DNA of 64,000 nucleotides from Bryum argenteum (taxonomy: Eukaryota; Streptophyta; Bryopsida; Bryales; Bryaceae): contig CM073330.1 in assembly GCA_037043015.1 (NCBI GenBank), forward strand, positions 11,612,512 to 11,676,511, read 5' to 3'. Numbering within the stretch: position 1 is the stretch's first letter; the number at the start of each line of letters is the position of its first letter. The translations under genes were made by a program, and so were the position numbers. The notes below the pieces were generated by a model. It was not told where the DNA came from and made no database searches. It saw only the letters and a list, made by a program, of their open reading frames with translations. Below, one piece after another: positions 48,801-62,030 of this stretch.

Positions 48801-50100
48801 TAGAAGCTAAGTCTCCTTCATCCACCATTGGATTTTGACTCTGTTTTTTGAGATAGGTTCTACTTTTAGTCTAGTTCATAAGGTGGAAACCTTGACAAAA
48901 TCAAAGATGTATTGAAGATAAGGCATATATTTGAGTGCAAAGGCAAAAACTTTTAAGAGCCACAACGTCTTCACCCATACTATGTTTGAACGAATTTACG
49001 CTGAGTTTCAAATCAAGCCTAGTTTGTGTTGTAAAAATTGTTGACCCATAAAATGAAGTATGAATATATAGCGTGCATTTAAGTGAAGGCAACTCTTCTT
49101 TTTGAGTTTTTAAACATGAGTCCACCCAACTATGGTGGGGGGTTCTTGGGCTTCGTTGTATGGGTACCTCAAAGCCCTTTAGGGGGATACCATGTCGAGT
49201 ATCTCTAGTGGCTAGGTAAGAACTAGCATAACATAGTAGTCCCGTCATTGGTGTAATGACCTCCGGGCATACATCCAAGGATAGATCGAACAAACACTCT
49301 ATTCACGCCGGCCTCTAAATAGGTTGGAGTTTCTCTTCTTTTTCAACAATGGGACATGTTTTACCATTGTGAGGTAATTATGGGAAATCAAAAAAAAAAA
49401 TTCAAGAAGTTTTTACATAATAATGATCTTAAGATGAAAACTAACAACTTCTCAGATGAAAGTTTTTTTATCCAAATACTTTTGTTACAGGATTTTCAAC
49501 CATGATTCTATAGTAGAAAAAAGTGAAAAAGTGGATGATTTTTTAGGAGCTATATCTCCTCTGCCGTTTGATTTTAACTTTGTTTTTTAGGATAGGTTCC
49601 ACATAGAGTATAGTTTAAGTGGTAAAAGCCTTGACTCAATCAAAGGTGTTTTGAAGATAAGGCAAGAATGTGAGTGCAAGGGGTGTAGATTTGGACCCTT
49701 TTTCCTTTGTAAATATTTTAGCACTTTTCACCCTTGCAAGGCTATTAATTGAGCCATGAACTTTTTTTTTTCTTTATGAATCCTTTTTGTACAAGGGTAT
49801 TGTTGAGATGAGGCTAGACAAATTTGTAGTTGGTGAGTTTTTCATGCAATACTTTTGTTGATAGCATTTCGTTTCAAAGAGAGAATGCTGAAATTTTGCA
49901 ATCTTTTTAGAGTACTAATATGTTTCGATCTTGCAATCTATGAGGCTTTATGACTCTAAATCTAATCCACATGACCTACAACAAGTATACTACAAGATTG
50001 TATCGTTGAGATAAAAATAGTTTGCCTTTATTTTCATCTATGAACTTTGCAAAATATCATGCTTCTAGGCTCTACCCGCCCTTGGGCATTTAAGAGTTAA
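45866..50100. mobile_element. large TTAA-flanked element, about 4.2 kb, non-coding
   Basis: Left end TTAA-TCCCTAAATATCCC, right end GGGCATTTAAGAG-TTAA; the complement of the right end (CTCTTAAATGCCCAAGGGC) resembles the end of the 404-bp element. The interior holds diverged direct repeats: about 46080-46640, 48600-48950 and 49340-49930 share gcatgttttaccattg, ggattattttt(t)gagga(g)cta and caaagatgtattgaagata. Between 46.7 and 48.4 kb is unrelated DNA with no recognised protein. It may be one large non-autonomous element, or smaller copies whose outer ends happen to pair. Confidence 0.5.
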
Positions 50101-50915
50101 GAAGTACTTGTATTTACTAGCAATGATTAGTATATGTTGGCTTACGTCAAGTAGCGCTCTACTAAAAACGCTACTCTACAGCCAATGATTGTGCGAAGAG
50201 TCACGGAATCACTCATGAGTTCTTACACTCTAACTACTAAGTCGACAAATCATTGTGCATGGGTCTAGCTCAGCTATCAACCATCAAGTCAAATTTTCCC
50301 ACCATTGTCTCCTTTGAATTCTCCAACAATTGAACATTTCTCGGTCGTGTCACGTGACAGGGTCACGGCCTTCGCGGGAAAAGAATTAAATTTAAAAAAA
50401 AAAAATACAAGACAATTGAGTAGCCTTGGGAAGTACTTGTATTTAGTAGAAATAATTAATGTGTGTCCACTCATGTCGAGTAATGCTCTACTTAGAAGGC
50501 CAAAAATTGTGTGGAGAGTCATGAAACCACTCATGAGTTCTTAACAATCGATTTCTACTAAGTCGATAAATCATTGCGCATGTATGTAGTTCCTACCATC
50601 ATCTCGATTGATTTCTACAGCAATTAAACATCATTTGGTCGGGAAAGGGTCGATTTCAAATTTAAAAGACTATTGAACACCCTTATAAAGAAGTTATATT
50701 TATGGACAATAATTATTGTGTGTCCACTCAAGTAACGTTGTAGTTAGGAGGCCATTATACAGCCAATGATTGTACAGAGAGTCACATAACCACATAGGAG
50801 TTCTTGACAGTCCAACGACCACGTCGATAAATCATTGTACATGTGTCTAGCTCAACTATCAACCATCGAGTTAAATTTTCCCACCATCGTCTTAGTTGGT
50901 TTCTGATTGGACCAT
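50101..50915. repeat. three degenerate tandem copies of about 240-330 bp
   Basis: Shared order in each: gaagtacttgtattta, gtgtgtccactca, gccaatgattgt, gagagtca, gagttctta, taaatcattg(c/t)gcatg, ctcaactatcaaccatc. Copies begin near 50101, 50430 and 50690. Non-coding and directly adjacent to the right end of the 4.2-kb TTAA element. Confidence 0.75.
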
Positions 50916-52815
50916 ATAAATGCAAACTTAACTACACACTAGCCTTATTAATACTCACAATGATAATGAGGAAATTTCATTGCTCCAAATATCAATTAAC
51001 ACTAAAAACTAAAGGCACATCACATTACTTACAAATAGCTATAATATTGTTGTTTTCTTTTTCTTTTTATTAGCTTTAAAAAATTGTTGGACACTTGAAA
51101 TGAAGAGGAATGCATTTTACCGTAAATTTCTTGAAAAGTTGTCTTAAAGTTCAATATTACCAATAGGAGACTTTCTCCAGAGTTTTAATTGTTTGCTTCT
51201 AAGTCTGAAAGATTCTCAATTGCCGCTTATTTAATTCAAATTTATCCAACCAACAATTTACACTTTAGTCAAACTTCAATTTCATCTAACAACTGGTTTT
51301 TATCTGCCAAATGCAAGGTATAAATGAAACATAGTCAAAACATCATAGGTTTCTAACTAGTCACAATTTTATTTTTATTTTTTTGAATTCAAAAGTTTGT
51401 CTGAAATTTTGAGGGCAACACATCCTTAATAGAATTTTATGAACCCTTAAACACAAAGAGAGGTGATTGTTGTTCAAGTCCTCATATCCGCATGGTACCG
51501 TTCACCATAGTTCACCTAACTCTTATAAGGACTTTAGGAACCTCGTTGTATGGGTGCCTTCATAACCCTAAAGAGAATAAGAAGTTTGATATCTTTCGAG
51601 CACCAAATACAAAAATTCTAAACACAATTCATAAACTCTACTTTCTTGCATGTGGGTGATAGTCATAGACCACATAATTAGGCATAAATCATGCACTCTA
51701 TCTACACTGGGCTAAAAATAGGCATTGTCATAAAAACTTGTCAAAACGAAATGCAAACTCAATAACGAAAGCTTGATCCAAACTAAGAGGATCAAACTTA
51801 AATTAAAAGAAGTCGGGAAGGGGGGGATTTGGATCCACAGATCAAATGGTTGACCACATACATGCCGGCCTTGAGGCTAAAGACCAGGAACACAAGCGGG
51901 CAGGCCAAAAAGAAAAAGAAAGGGTAAACAGCCCATGTGGTGGAGTCCAAGCGGTGGACCACTCCAGGAAAACAGCCAGATGAACAGTGAACAGCGGCAC
52001 ATACTATTTTCTCTCATTGTCTGACGTAATACATACAACATCAACGTAATACTCACATACCTTACACTTCATATGGAATGAAATAAAACCCGATCAGATC
52101 CCATTTGGTTGCAGAGGGAGAGTTCCATCCGTGCATCTCCTTTCACATCTCGTCAATAATTGATGTTAAAACCCTGACAAGCTACTGACACCATTGTAAA
52201 AGTCAAGCAAGCGATTAACATATGATTATAATGTGGCATCCCAGTCATTCACAGCATTTCAAAACGTCGAAGACGTAAATAACCCAACGCCGGCTTTCCA
52301 TTGTGTGCTCACACGCTTTTGTATAAAATCGAGCATCAAGTCTGACATGCATCCCTGTCATTACATAATATTTTAATCGAGAGTCGACGAGTAAGAGTAA
52401 GGTTCAATAAACAAGTTGGAGAATGGAGAATGGAGAATTTTGAGAATGTCATAAGGTGAAAGATTGAATTACATGGTAAACAGCTTTTATGACTGCGCTC
52501 CTCGGTTCGTTTCGTTTTCGGGTCGATGTTGTTGATGCTTGCAGCCGTGTCACTGAATTTGTGACGGAGCGCCAGACACACAGAGTGGAAATAGGCTGTT
52601 GTTGTTCGAGTTAAGACACACGGCCTCGTGATTGTCGAGAGTGTCATGACTATTCTGTATCTCTTTCTATCTCTCTCTCTTTCTCTACCTGCACTAGTAG
52701 AGGCAAAAACTCTGAGCAGACTGACAAAACCCCTGTTGTTGTTGATGTTGTTGATGATGTTTCCGGTTAGACTTTTCATACAAATTAATTGTCTTGAGAC
52801 TGAAGGATAATCTCT
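50916..52815. other. intergenic, nothing recognised
   Basis: AT-rich to about 51.8 kb, then of average composition, probably including the response regulator 3' untranslated region (from 52815 downward). No gene, RNA gene or transposon end recognised. Confidence 0.45.
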
Positions 52816-55374
52816 CTACGGCTCGTAAGACGATCGCACCATTCGGCCATCCAGTGCTGAACTTACTGGAAAGCTCACGTTCTGGCGAGAGTACAAGCCG
52901 CGGCTGGGAGGTGCAAAGCCTCCAATCCCATGATCTTGGCTGAACTGGGAGCCACTGATGTCTCCCAGGCCTAGATTCTCTGCCAATCCTGACCACGGCA
53001 CACTCTCGTGGCCGTTGTGGTTGAGCTGGGAGACTGGGTTGTACAATGCCCACATCGGTGGTTGCTCTTCTCCTCCGGACTTGGGTGACTGCACTGCAAA
53101 CGCGCCACTCGTGGGGTTTGGCTCTTCACTCATCAGTGGTCGACGAACTAGGGTACCCAAAGGGCTTGACAACGAAGTCCCCGTTGTCGGTGAGAGATCC
53201 CGTGCACCAGCTGAGCCAGTAATGGCTGACAACCCCACAGCGGGTAAGGACCCTACAGGGGCAAAGTTGATGTCATTAGGAAGCAAATGGGAGGTGCTCA
53301 ACCTCGGTTGTGGCAAGCTCGATGATGATCCACCACCTTGTGAAGCTCCCCGTGGATACATGTGCATGAGCAGATTGTCGTTGGTAGGGTTCGGGCCTCC
53401 TAGAGACGCAATTGATACGTCGAGGTTCCCGTTTAGCTGTGGGAACACTTTCGTGTTGCTCGGATAGTCATCAAGATCGTTCACGTTCACCCCCGGGATG
53501 TGGTGAGGCTCAGTCAACTGGTCCAGATTGTGCAATCCGTTCGGAAGAGACGAGAGTAAGCCTGTATTTGGTTTCAACATGCCGTTCAAATGCGGTGGCT
53601 GCGGCAAGTCTTGCAGAAACATGTTGTTCAGAACGGGATCTAAACCGCCTGAGAAGCCCATTCCATTTGGCGATTGCATCCTTCCCAACATGTGAAAACG
53701 CGCTAACGCTTGCGGTGTTAGCTGACCGCTCGCTATATTCACTCCTATGTCCGGTGACATCATCGAAAACGGATCTTGTCCTCCAAAATGTGCGTTCATC
53801 CCAGACTGGTTGTTGGTCACGCCGCTCAGTCTCTTCAAATACAACCGGTATTTCTGCAACACGAAAGCAAAGCGGTTAATATGACAATCTCGGACTCTAA
53901 AGCAAACATGAAGAATCAATCAATGTAAATGGTATATTACCTGCAAGTGGCTGGCAACGTTCTCACGTGTGAGACCCTGCACACCCATCAACTCCAGAAT
54001 CCTCTTTGGGACAGCTTCTGCACCGCAAAAAGAAGAAACGGACGTATTAAAGCATGAGGAAAGAATGAGTGTAAGCGTAGCTCCAACGGATTCAAAGGAG
54101 GAGAAAAAGAAAGAGGGACTTACTGTCTATTCCTAATTGATTAACAGCACTGACAAACTGCTGATGAAGTTCCACAGACCACACAACGCGAGGTTTCTTC
54201 ATGGTGGACGGGTCATCGTTCTCCTGGTCAAGATCCTCCTCATTTTCTTCTTTGAACTCTCCTTTCCTCTTCTTCCCTTTCCAGTTATTGTCAGTGGTAT
54301 CATTAGCAGAGGATGTGTACTCAGCCTCTCCGGGTGCAGCTCCTCGCTTCTGCCTCTCGCCGCAAACAACACCGCCTTCCTCAACGCTCTTCGTTTGACA
54401 CACCACTTTAATGTCTTGACGCTTTTTCCTCACCACGTGCTGCCAGATGTTTCTCAATTCCTCTATCCTCACCGGTTTCAGAAGGTAATCGCAGGCCCCG
54501 TGCGTGATGCCTTTCATCACTGCACTTGTCTCTCCGTTCCCAGACATCACTGCAATTGAAACAGAAAAAATTCAGCATCCAAACACGAATCACTTCAAAC
54601 AAAGGCCGTAGTTTAGAGTTGCCACTTACTGATAACAGGCAGGTCCATCTCCAAGCCAACAAGCTCCAACAGCTTAAATCCATCTATATCCGGCATGTAA
54701 ACATCACTGATGACGAGATCAAACTTGTTTATGTCTTCCCTCAGTAACGACAATGCGTCTGTTGCCTTCCCACACGTAGTAACTGAAAGAAACAAACCAC
54801 AATAGCCATCACATAGCAGCTCAAGATGTAGTCAAACCGCCTTCGTCTAGCCACTAAACAACAACGTAACCCTTGCAATTCCCAGTCAAATACTGAATTT
54901 CGTCGCAAAAACCATAACTGGGAGATCGCAGAAAGCACAGGATTATCTACAATGTAGAAGCTCTCGCTCTATGGAAAAAAGAATGCTTGATGTTCTTCAA
55001 GGAGCGCTGATCCAGCTTCGGCTTGGCATTGCGTTCAATTCCGTGACCTACAACATCGGTGGCATACCTCGGTAGTGACATCGGTGCAGCATTCGCTCAA
55101 GGACCATGAGGCAAATGGGATCGTCGTCGACGACGAGAACACGCATGCCGACGGGAAACTCATCCGGAGTGGAGTCCAATTTCGGGAGATTGGCACCACG
55201 GGGAGTGTTAGTGGAGCTGTTGGTGGCGCTGCTACACGGTCGATTACTGAGCGGGAGCGGAGGTGGCTGCGGTTGTTGTTGGAGTTGGCTGGCCATGGTA
55301 GCGACGTTGTCCCGCTCCGCCATCTCTCCACCGCCTCGGCTACTAACACTTAACATCACGTCGCCTCCAGCCAT
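52816..55374 (-). CDS. type-B response regulator (ARR-B class), full length
   Basis: Exons 55374-55068, 54782-54630, 54549-54124, 54017-53941 and 53853-52816 give 666 aa plus stop, with all phases closing. The receiver domain has VVDDDP (acidic pair), [13 protein letters not shown] (phospho-accepting Asp) and LLKPVR (Lys). A linker with a [16 protein letters not shown] basic/acidic stretch, a likely nuclear localisation signal, leads to the GARP/Myb domain from [20 protein letters not shown] through [16 protein letters not shown] and [15 protein letters not shown]. The Gly/Pro/Ser/Asn-rich C-terminus (about 330 aa) is typical of the activation region. The family takes phosphate from histidine phosphotransfer proteins in cytokinin signalling and activates type-A regulators and other targets. 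A truncated copy lies 43 kb away in the opposite orientation. Confidence 0.95.
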
Positions 55375-55850
55375 GTATGGTACCCCGCAGCATCCCCTCC
55401 CATCACATCCTCGCGATCAAAACAAAAAAAACAAACCCTCGTCCGTCCACCACGACTCAACCTCACTTTCCTTAACGAAACACTACGAAACTCCACCTCC
55501 GTCTCCTTCCACAGCCGATTCCTCCATAGCTTCCAACACCGCCTCAAGCCTACTTCCTTTCCCCTTTCCCTTTCCACCACCTCAAAAAACCAAGAACAAG
55601 AGCTCCACTACACCTCAAAAGCTTCGATCGAGCTCTAATGGCGCCGTTTTCGAATAAGGAAACCCTTCCTGACGAAGCTTACCGCGAAAACCACAGAGCT
55701 CCAGCAGGAAAAAATAAAACAGCACCAGCAGCAAGCAGCACCAAGCACAAGCAGGAACACTCTACTAGCTCCTCTCACACAACCAAGGGCTCTTTTTCCT
55801 GCAGGGTTAGGCACCGATTCCATCCAACATCATTCATCCATATACATTCA
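55375..55850 (-). promoter_or_regulatory. leader/promoter of the full-length response regulator
   Basis: Clearly similar to about 8990-9370 upstream of the truncated copy (shared on the gene strand: gtaagcttcgttag, gaaaacggcgccattagagc, gctatggaggaatcggctgt, gacggaagtggagtttcg). The duplication therefore took the whole 5' region, and both copies may be transcribed under similar control. Confidence 0.6.
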
Positions 55851-57149
55851 TCCATTTCCTCAAGAATTTACAGTGGTGCCCTGGAGGAGAAAGCTCACTT
55901 ACTGGTAACTTGGGAGGTAGTACCTTTAGGTAGGTTATAGGTAGGTTTGGCTCTTACAACAAGGCCATGTGCGCTGCCTTTTCTTCTATATACCTCCCTC
56001 CCCCCATATTCTATTGTACTTTTGGAAACAAACAAAATAATTATTATATATGCATTTTAGTTCTATGCTAGTTTTTTCTCATTGTTTGAGATTTATGATA
56101 AACTTAATCAAATTCTTGTGGTTTGTGTTATGATATGATGATGAAGTTTGGCTTTAGTAAGTGATTGTAGTTGTCTCAATTTATTATTGAGTTGGACGGA
56201 TTGTACAAGTGGATAGCAGTTGGTGATATTGATGCAAGAAAAAGCTTGTCTTGCCACTTTGAGGAATTTGTTATTCATATATTCATGCTCTCAACAACGA
56301 CTTTATTCTTTGCAAGTACCATGAAAATCGTTCGCAATCATTTTTTTTCGTGTGCTTTAATCTTGGTAAAACCACTTTTATTTTTATTTATTTTACCCAA
56401 CCAATCAACAAAGGCCGCGATGATTCATGAAATTCTCTTGTTCCTCAACGTGTTGTATCGCGGTTTCTTCTTGTAGTAAAAGAATCATCTTTCATCAGCA
56501 CCACTCACACGTGCAAGTGAACCCTGACAAAAACTACCCCACTTCATGCAAGAGTTTCGATCAATGAACTAAACAAGGCTTCTCAAAGCGAGTTTGATCA
56601 ATGGACTAAGCAAGGCCTCTCAATAAGAGTTTGCACCAAAATTTCCAAATCCACAAGAATGTCTTGATGATTTATTATTAAGTACATAAACTAAGTATAA
56701 GACCCAATCATTCTTCCAACATAAAATCAAATTTTCTAAAAATCGAATTAAAGTAAGTAGTACTCAAGTTTCGTGATGAATGAATCCTAAATCAAATGAA
56801 ATCAATTTTGATTCTCAAGATTCATTAAAACTCAATGTGTTTTGTTTTCCCTTGAGTTGTACTTTTATGTTCCAAAAACATTAATGGTGAAACATAGACA
56901 TCAACCTATCAAAGTCTCAAATTGGAAACAATTTTCAAATGATGAGGTTCACCATAATGACACTTCGAAAGCCAAAATCAACAGCAGGGTGGTGCATGAA
57001 TATAAAACCAAAAAATAACCCAAATGCCCTTTTATTTAAACCAATGGCACTACCAGTGTGAGTCTAGGGCTAGTCTAGGGAAGAGTAGCTTAGCATCATT
57101 GCTTTGCAACTTTGATGGTACCTACATGAATGTGTATGGGTGGCTTCTG
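55851..57149. other. intergenic, nothing recognised
   Basis: AT-rich. An open stretch at 56171-56476 has no recognisable domain or start context. A short direct repeat (tttgatcaatg(a/g)actaa(g/a)caaggc(t/c)tctcaa) is at 56555-56625. Confidence 0.4.
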
Positions 57150-58830
57150 ATACCACAAAGCAAAGCAAAGCAAAAAAGTAAAATGCTCCCCAGTTAGATG
57201 AAGCCAAAATGAGTGGGCGGGTTCCCACGGTGGGTGGGTAGATACTTAGCTCGGGACTCGGTAAATGGTTGTTTTCTAGTGTCTTGCTTTTCAAAGGCTT
57301 ATGATTGCAGTACACTAAATTGAAGAGCAGAAATTTACATCTTGGAAATGACACCGGGTTTGAGCACAATGTCTCCGAGGTTCTCAACTACCTAGGAGAC
57401 TGCAAAGATGTGGACTATTTGCAGGGGGCTTTGTACTCTGGTTGATATGACTAGAGAGGAATGTTCTTTGTTTTGCAGAGGAGAGATGGTTAATACAAAA
57501 ATGAGTGGGTTGTCTCCCATGGTGGGTGGGTAGATACTTAGCTCGCGACTCGCTAGATGGTTGTTTTCTAGTGTCTTACACCTTTTTTTTGCTTTTTGAA
57601 GGCTTGCGATTGTAGTACACTAAAATGAAGAGCGAAATTACATTTTGGAAATGACACCTGGTTTGAGCACAATGTCTCCGAGGTTCCGAACTACCTAGGA
57701 GACTCAAGGGAGCTACCACAATATGGATTGTTCTGAGGAGCTCTGTACTCTGGTTGACATGACTAGAGAGGAATGTTCTTTGTTTTGCAGAGGAGAGATG
57801 GCTAGTACGAAAATGAGTGGGTTGTCTCCCATGGTGGGTGGGTAGATACTTAGCTCGGGACTCGGTAAATGGTTGTTTTCTAGTGTCTTACAACTTTTTT
57901 TAATTCCGAAGGCTTATGATTGTAGTACACAAGATGAAGAGCGGAATTAGATGCGGGTTCCCCCTTAGAAATGACACCTGGTTTGAATACAATGTCTTCT
58001 AGGTTCTCAACTACGTAGGAGAATCAGGGGAGCTACTTAGATGTAGACTGTTGTCAGGGGCTTTGTACTTTGGTTGATATGACTAGAGAGGAATGTCCCT
58101 TGTCTTACACCTTTTTTTGCTTTCCAAAGGCTTATGATTGTAGTACACAAAATAAAGAGCTAAATTACATTTTGATGCAGGTTCCTCTATAAGTAATGAC
58201 ACGTGGTTTGAACACAATGTCTCCTAGGTTCTCAACTACCTAGGAGACTTAGGGGAGCTACCAAGATATGGACTGTTCTCAGACGCTTCGTACTCTGGTT
58301 GATATGACTAGAAAGAAATCTTCTCTCTTTTAGAGAGGAGAGATGGCTTGCACAACTTTAAAGAGCAAAAGATTTGGAAGGCATTTGTAGAAGCTACCAA
58401 GGCAACTTGAGTCCATACTACTACTTTGATTCATACCCACCTTAAGCATAGTGATACATTTTTAAATAGCTAATTTACATGTGGATGTAAGTTCCCCCTT
58501 AGAAATGACACCTAGTCCCTCTACCTTGAACACAATGTCTCCTAGGTTCTCAACTACCTAGCAGACTCAGGATAGCTGCCAAGATATCGACCATTCTTAG
58601 GGGCTTCGTACTCTGCCAAGATATAGGTTGTTCTCAAGGGCTCCGTACTTTGGTTGATATGACTAGAGAGGAATGCCCTTTGTTTTGCAGAGGAGATATG
58701 GCTAGTACAACTTTAAGAGCAGAAGATTTTGGGAGGCACTTGTAGAAGCTACTAAGGCAGCTTGAGTCCATACTAGTACTTCGATTTATACCTACCTTCA
58801 ACAAAGTGACACATTTTTAGATAGATTTGA
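57150..58830. repeat. tandem array, about five units of roughly 230-320 bp
   Basis: Landmarks recur in order: ggtgggtgggtagatactta (near 57220, 57515, 57830), gacacctggtttgagcacaa (near 57350, 57653, 57973, 58200, 58507), ctacctaggagact, gttgatatgactagagagga and gttttgcagaggagagatgg. Later units lack the first landmark. Units are diverged, so the array is not recent. Confidence 0.85.
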
Positions 58831-58833
58831 TAC

Positions 58834-58914
58834 ACATTGGTTACCCACTAATATCACATTGGTTACCCACTAATATCACATTGGTTACCCACTAATATCA
58901 CATTGGTTACCCAC
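58834..58914. repeat. 22-bp minisatellite
   Basis: Nearly four perfect copies of a 22-bp unit (acattggttacccacta followed by atatc). Perfect identity implies recent expansion beside the older array. Confidence 0.95.
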
Positions 58915-59474
58915 ACACGACTAGAGTGGAACTCTCCGTGATGTGGTAGTTAGCTTAGGCCACATAGGGAAACTTCCTTTAGGAGTTTGAACTCTCTTTT
59001 CTACCATTCCATCTCCCTATCTACCATTCATCCCACCCACATGTGATGGTACTATAATTGCTTCTCCAAGCGGTTTTTGGCCATGGTTTAAATGTATTCT
59101 TCAATTGATAAATAGATTGATTGATTCGAAAAACTTATTAGTAATAGTAAGAAAAGATAAACAACTAAATTGGTGTTTATCTTGATGGCCTTTTACAGCA
59201 TTGTGACCTATTGATTGAACTGCCTACTGTGGATTTAAGTTGTATGTGAGTTTTTTTGTTGTTCCACTTCCTAATAATTTTTACGGCTATACACTCCCTT
59301 ACTCTTTGGTATGTCTTGTAGACTTTTTTGCCACTTCATCAGTAGAGAAAAATCCAACTTCACACAATAGATCAACCAATTAGAGAGTATTAGAGTGTAG
59401 AGGGATTAAGAATCTGATTCATGTCAAATTGCATGAGAGCAGTTTTTTTAGCGAGCACACAACAACCTTGCACA
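58915..59474. other. intergenic, nothing recognised
   Basis: No gene or repeat recognised. Confidence 0.4.
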
Positions 59475-60409
59475 TTTAACCCCTAAACTACCAAGGCCTC
59501 CGATTAGGAGATTTGCGATTTCGGGCAGCCTTAGTTAAGATGTTAAAAGTAATATTTTTGCCTGAAATTTTTACTCGATGTTCCCTATACTACAAGGTGT
59601 ATGTGGGAAAATTTGCATAGTCAAACTCCACCTATGGAGTTCTTAGACGCAAATTTTAGATTTCAACCTTGGGGCGGGCGAAAAAAAACTTTTTATCATT
59701 ACCTTTTTTGAAAATTTTCTTTTTTGAAATCTTTTCTTGATTGATTTTGTACTTAGGTTTCCAAGTGACCCAAGTTGAAACTTTTAACAATCCTACAAGG
59801 GCACCCTTCAAAAATTACAAGAGCTAGATTAAAAGTTTTCTTTGATATTTCAAATTTTTCTTTCAAAATTTGCCAAAATTTGAGATTTTGGATTTTTTTG
59901 ATTTTTTTTTCTTGAAATTCAAAAACTCAAGAAGGTATATACTCACCGTTCCTTTTTCTCCTAAACCATATACAATAAACGTGGTGCATGTTTTACCAAA
60001 TCGTTGCTTTCTACCTTCTTCTAGTAGATAAATTGCATGAAGGTTCAAAAAGCCAAATGAGTGTCTAAAATTTTGCATGGGCATGCCCAACTTAGTTATA
60101 TACATGGAAAAAAATATGAGCTAGATGTCTAAGGTGATAAGCATCACGTTTCCCTTTGCACAAAGTCGACTATGTTTGCTGAAAAAAAAAATTGCATCAA
60201 CTTTGAATGTTATGATCTTACAAATGGCTACGATCCAACGGTTGAAATTTCAGCCACTACCTCTAATAATATTTCTCTTCAAAATCATAAGGTTGAAATT
60301 TTCAAAGAAGTGTAAAAAATATTCTCACACTCCAAGGTTTACAAGGTGATATGGAATTGCAATTTTGGAGTTTGGAGCTCACAAAACACCATAGTTGTTT
60401 AGGGGTTAC
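59475..60409. mobile_element. TTAA-type element, 927 bp
   Basis: TTAA followed by CCCCTAAACTACCA at the left; TAGTTGTTTAGGGG followed by TTAC at the right. Ends agree at 12 of 14 positions, and one flank has a single change from TTAA. A truncated copy of its interior lies at 11695-12115. No transposase is encoded. Confidence 0.75.
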
Positions 60410-60639
60410 ATATTCTGGAATCAAAGAACTTCATATTAGTATAAGTACCTTGAATTTTGTGAGGACAAGGTAGATCATGTAAAAAGCTCACCTCTCACAA
60501 ACATCGAGAACACTTTCACTATCATAGTCACTTCTCGAAAAACACTTTGATTTATTTCCAAGTCCAAATAGAAGCATTCACTACAATCCTGATTGTCCTT
60601 TACCAAACAAAAATAAACTGCCCTTTCTCCATTAGAGTG

Positions 60640-61500
60640 GAATCTATCTCTAGTCTCTTGCATACAACCTGTCGTCAATAGGCAACTTAGACGCTCTAAT
60701 TACGCAAGCTTAAGAATATACCTATAATTCTTTTTTTGAAGATTCCCTAATTAGCCACACCATTTACAAACGTTCTTTGACTACTAAAATTCTTTTGTAA
60801 AGGTTGGATAGACACCCTTTTATTCACATGGATCGTAAACGAAGCATAAAAAGTTATTTTTAGTATAATCTATCTATAGTCTCTTGCATATAGTGAGTGG
60901 TCAATGGACAACTTAAAACGCTCTAATTCCGCAAGCCTAAGAATATACATACAATTGAAGATTCCTTAATTAGCCACACCATCTACATCATTGTTTGACT
61001 ACTAAAAATTCTTTTATAAAGCTTGAATAGACACACATTCATTCACATGGGTTGTAGAGGAAGCATAAAAAAATATCTTTAATAGAATTTTATCTTTAGT
61101 CTCTTGCATATAGCCAGTGGTCAATGGGCAACTTAAGCGCTCTAATTACGCAAGCCTACAAATATACCTTCTTTTGAAGATTCCCTAATTAGCCACACCA
61201 TCTACAACGTTCTTTGACTACTAAAAATTCTTTTGTACAAACATACATTCATTCACATGGGTTGTAAAGGAAGCATAAAATATTGATATGATAAAGAAAA
61301 AAAAAATAGATCTATCTTTAGTCTCTTGCATGTAGCGAGTGGTCAATGGGCAACTTAAGCGCTCTAATTACGCAAGCCTACGAATATACCTTCTTTCAAA
61401 GATTCCCTAATTAGCAACGTTGTTTGACTGCTAAAATTCTTTTGTATAGACATACATTCATTCACATGGGTCATAGAGGAAGCATATGATAATAATAATA
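60640..61500. repeat. four tandem units of about 220 bp
   Basis: Each unit reads in order tagtctcttgcata, tggtcaatgggcaactta, cgctctaattacgcaagcc, gaagattccctaattagcc, cacaccatctaca, gactactaaaa, tcattcacatgggt and gaagcataa. Starts are near 60650, 60872, 61097 and 61317. Confidence 0.88.
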
Positions 61501-61559
61501 AAAAAAAGATAAAAACCTGTCATGGTGGAATTTCCACATTGTTCTCGCAGATCATTCAT

Positions 61560-62030
61560 CACATCGTAAGTTAAGTGGGGTCCGCCACGCCATTTCCTAT
61601 GCGGTAGATGCCCCATATATGGGCCCCCCCATTTATTTATAAAAGGTGGCAACAAGATTTGATCTTGGTGACCCAATTTTTATGGTTTTTCAATTGGCTC
61701 CACACGACCAGCAGCAGGCTCCTCCTCCTCCTCCTCTCGGCTGGTGGGGGCACAATGCTACTTCCGGGAAGGGGCCAGAGGAGGGGGGGGGGAGGGGGAG
61801 GGCCCCCTCAACGCCTCGTCCGTCCGTTCCGTTCCATTCCATCTCATTCTGATGGATGCCGAAATGGCTCTGGCTCTGGGCCAACCCCGGTGGAGCTGAA
61901 CAATTGGTTTGCCCTCCCCGTCCTTGAGGACCATGCTCTCCCCTTTCTTTTTCATTTATAGTACTCTCTCTCTCCTCCCCCCCCCCCCCTTTCTCCCCTC
62001 AAACGGGTTGCTGCATTTGTACCTTTGACC
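61560..62030. other. GC-rich island with homopolymer tracts
   Basis: A GC-rich stretch in AT-rich DNA, with runs of G (about 61780) and C (about 61977-61988) and (TCC)n-like tracts. Open stretches on both strands are low complexity; no gene is called. Confidence 0.4.

Noticed and set aside
50101-50915. CRISPR-like array
   Set aside because: Three long diverged copies of 240-330 bp in a plant genome; no short identical repeats with unique spacers.
56171-56476. 101-codon membrane-like open frame
   Set aside because: Hydrophobicity follows from T-rich DNA; no start context, splice support or known domain.
61608-61961. 117-codon GC-rich open frame
   Set aside because: Low-complexity Gly/Pro runs from G and C tracts; both strands are open, as expected for biased composition.
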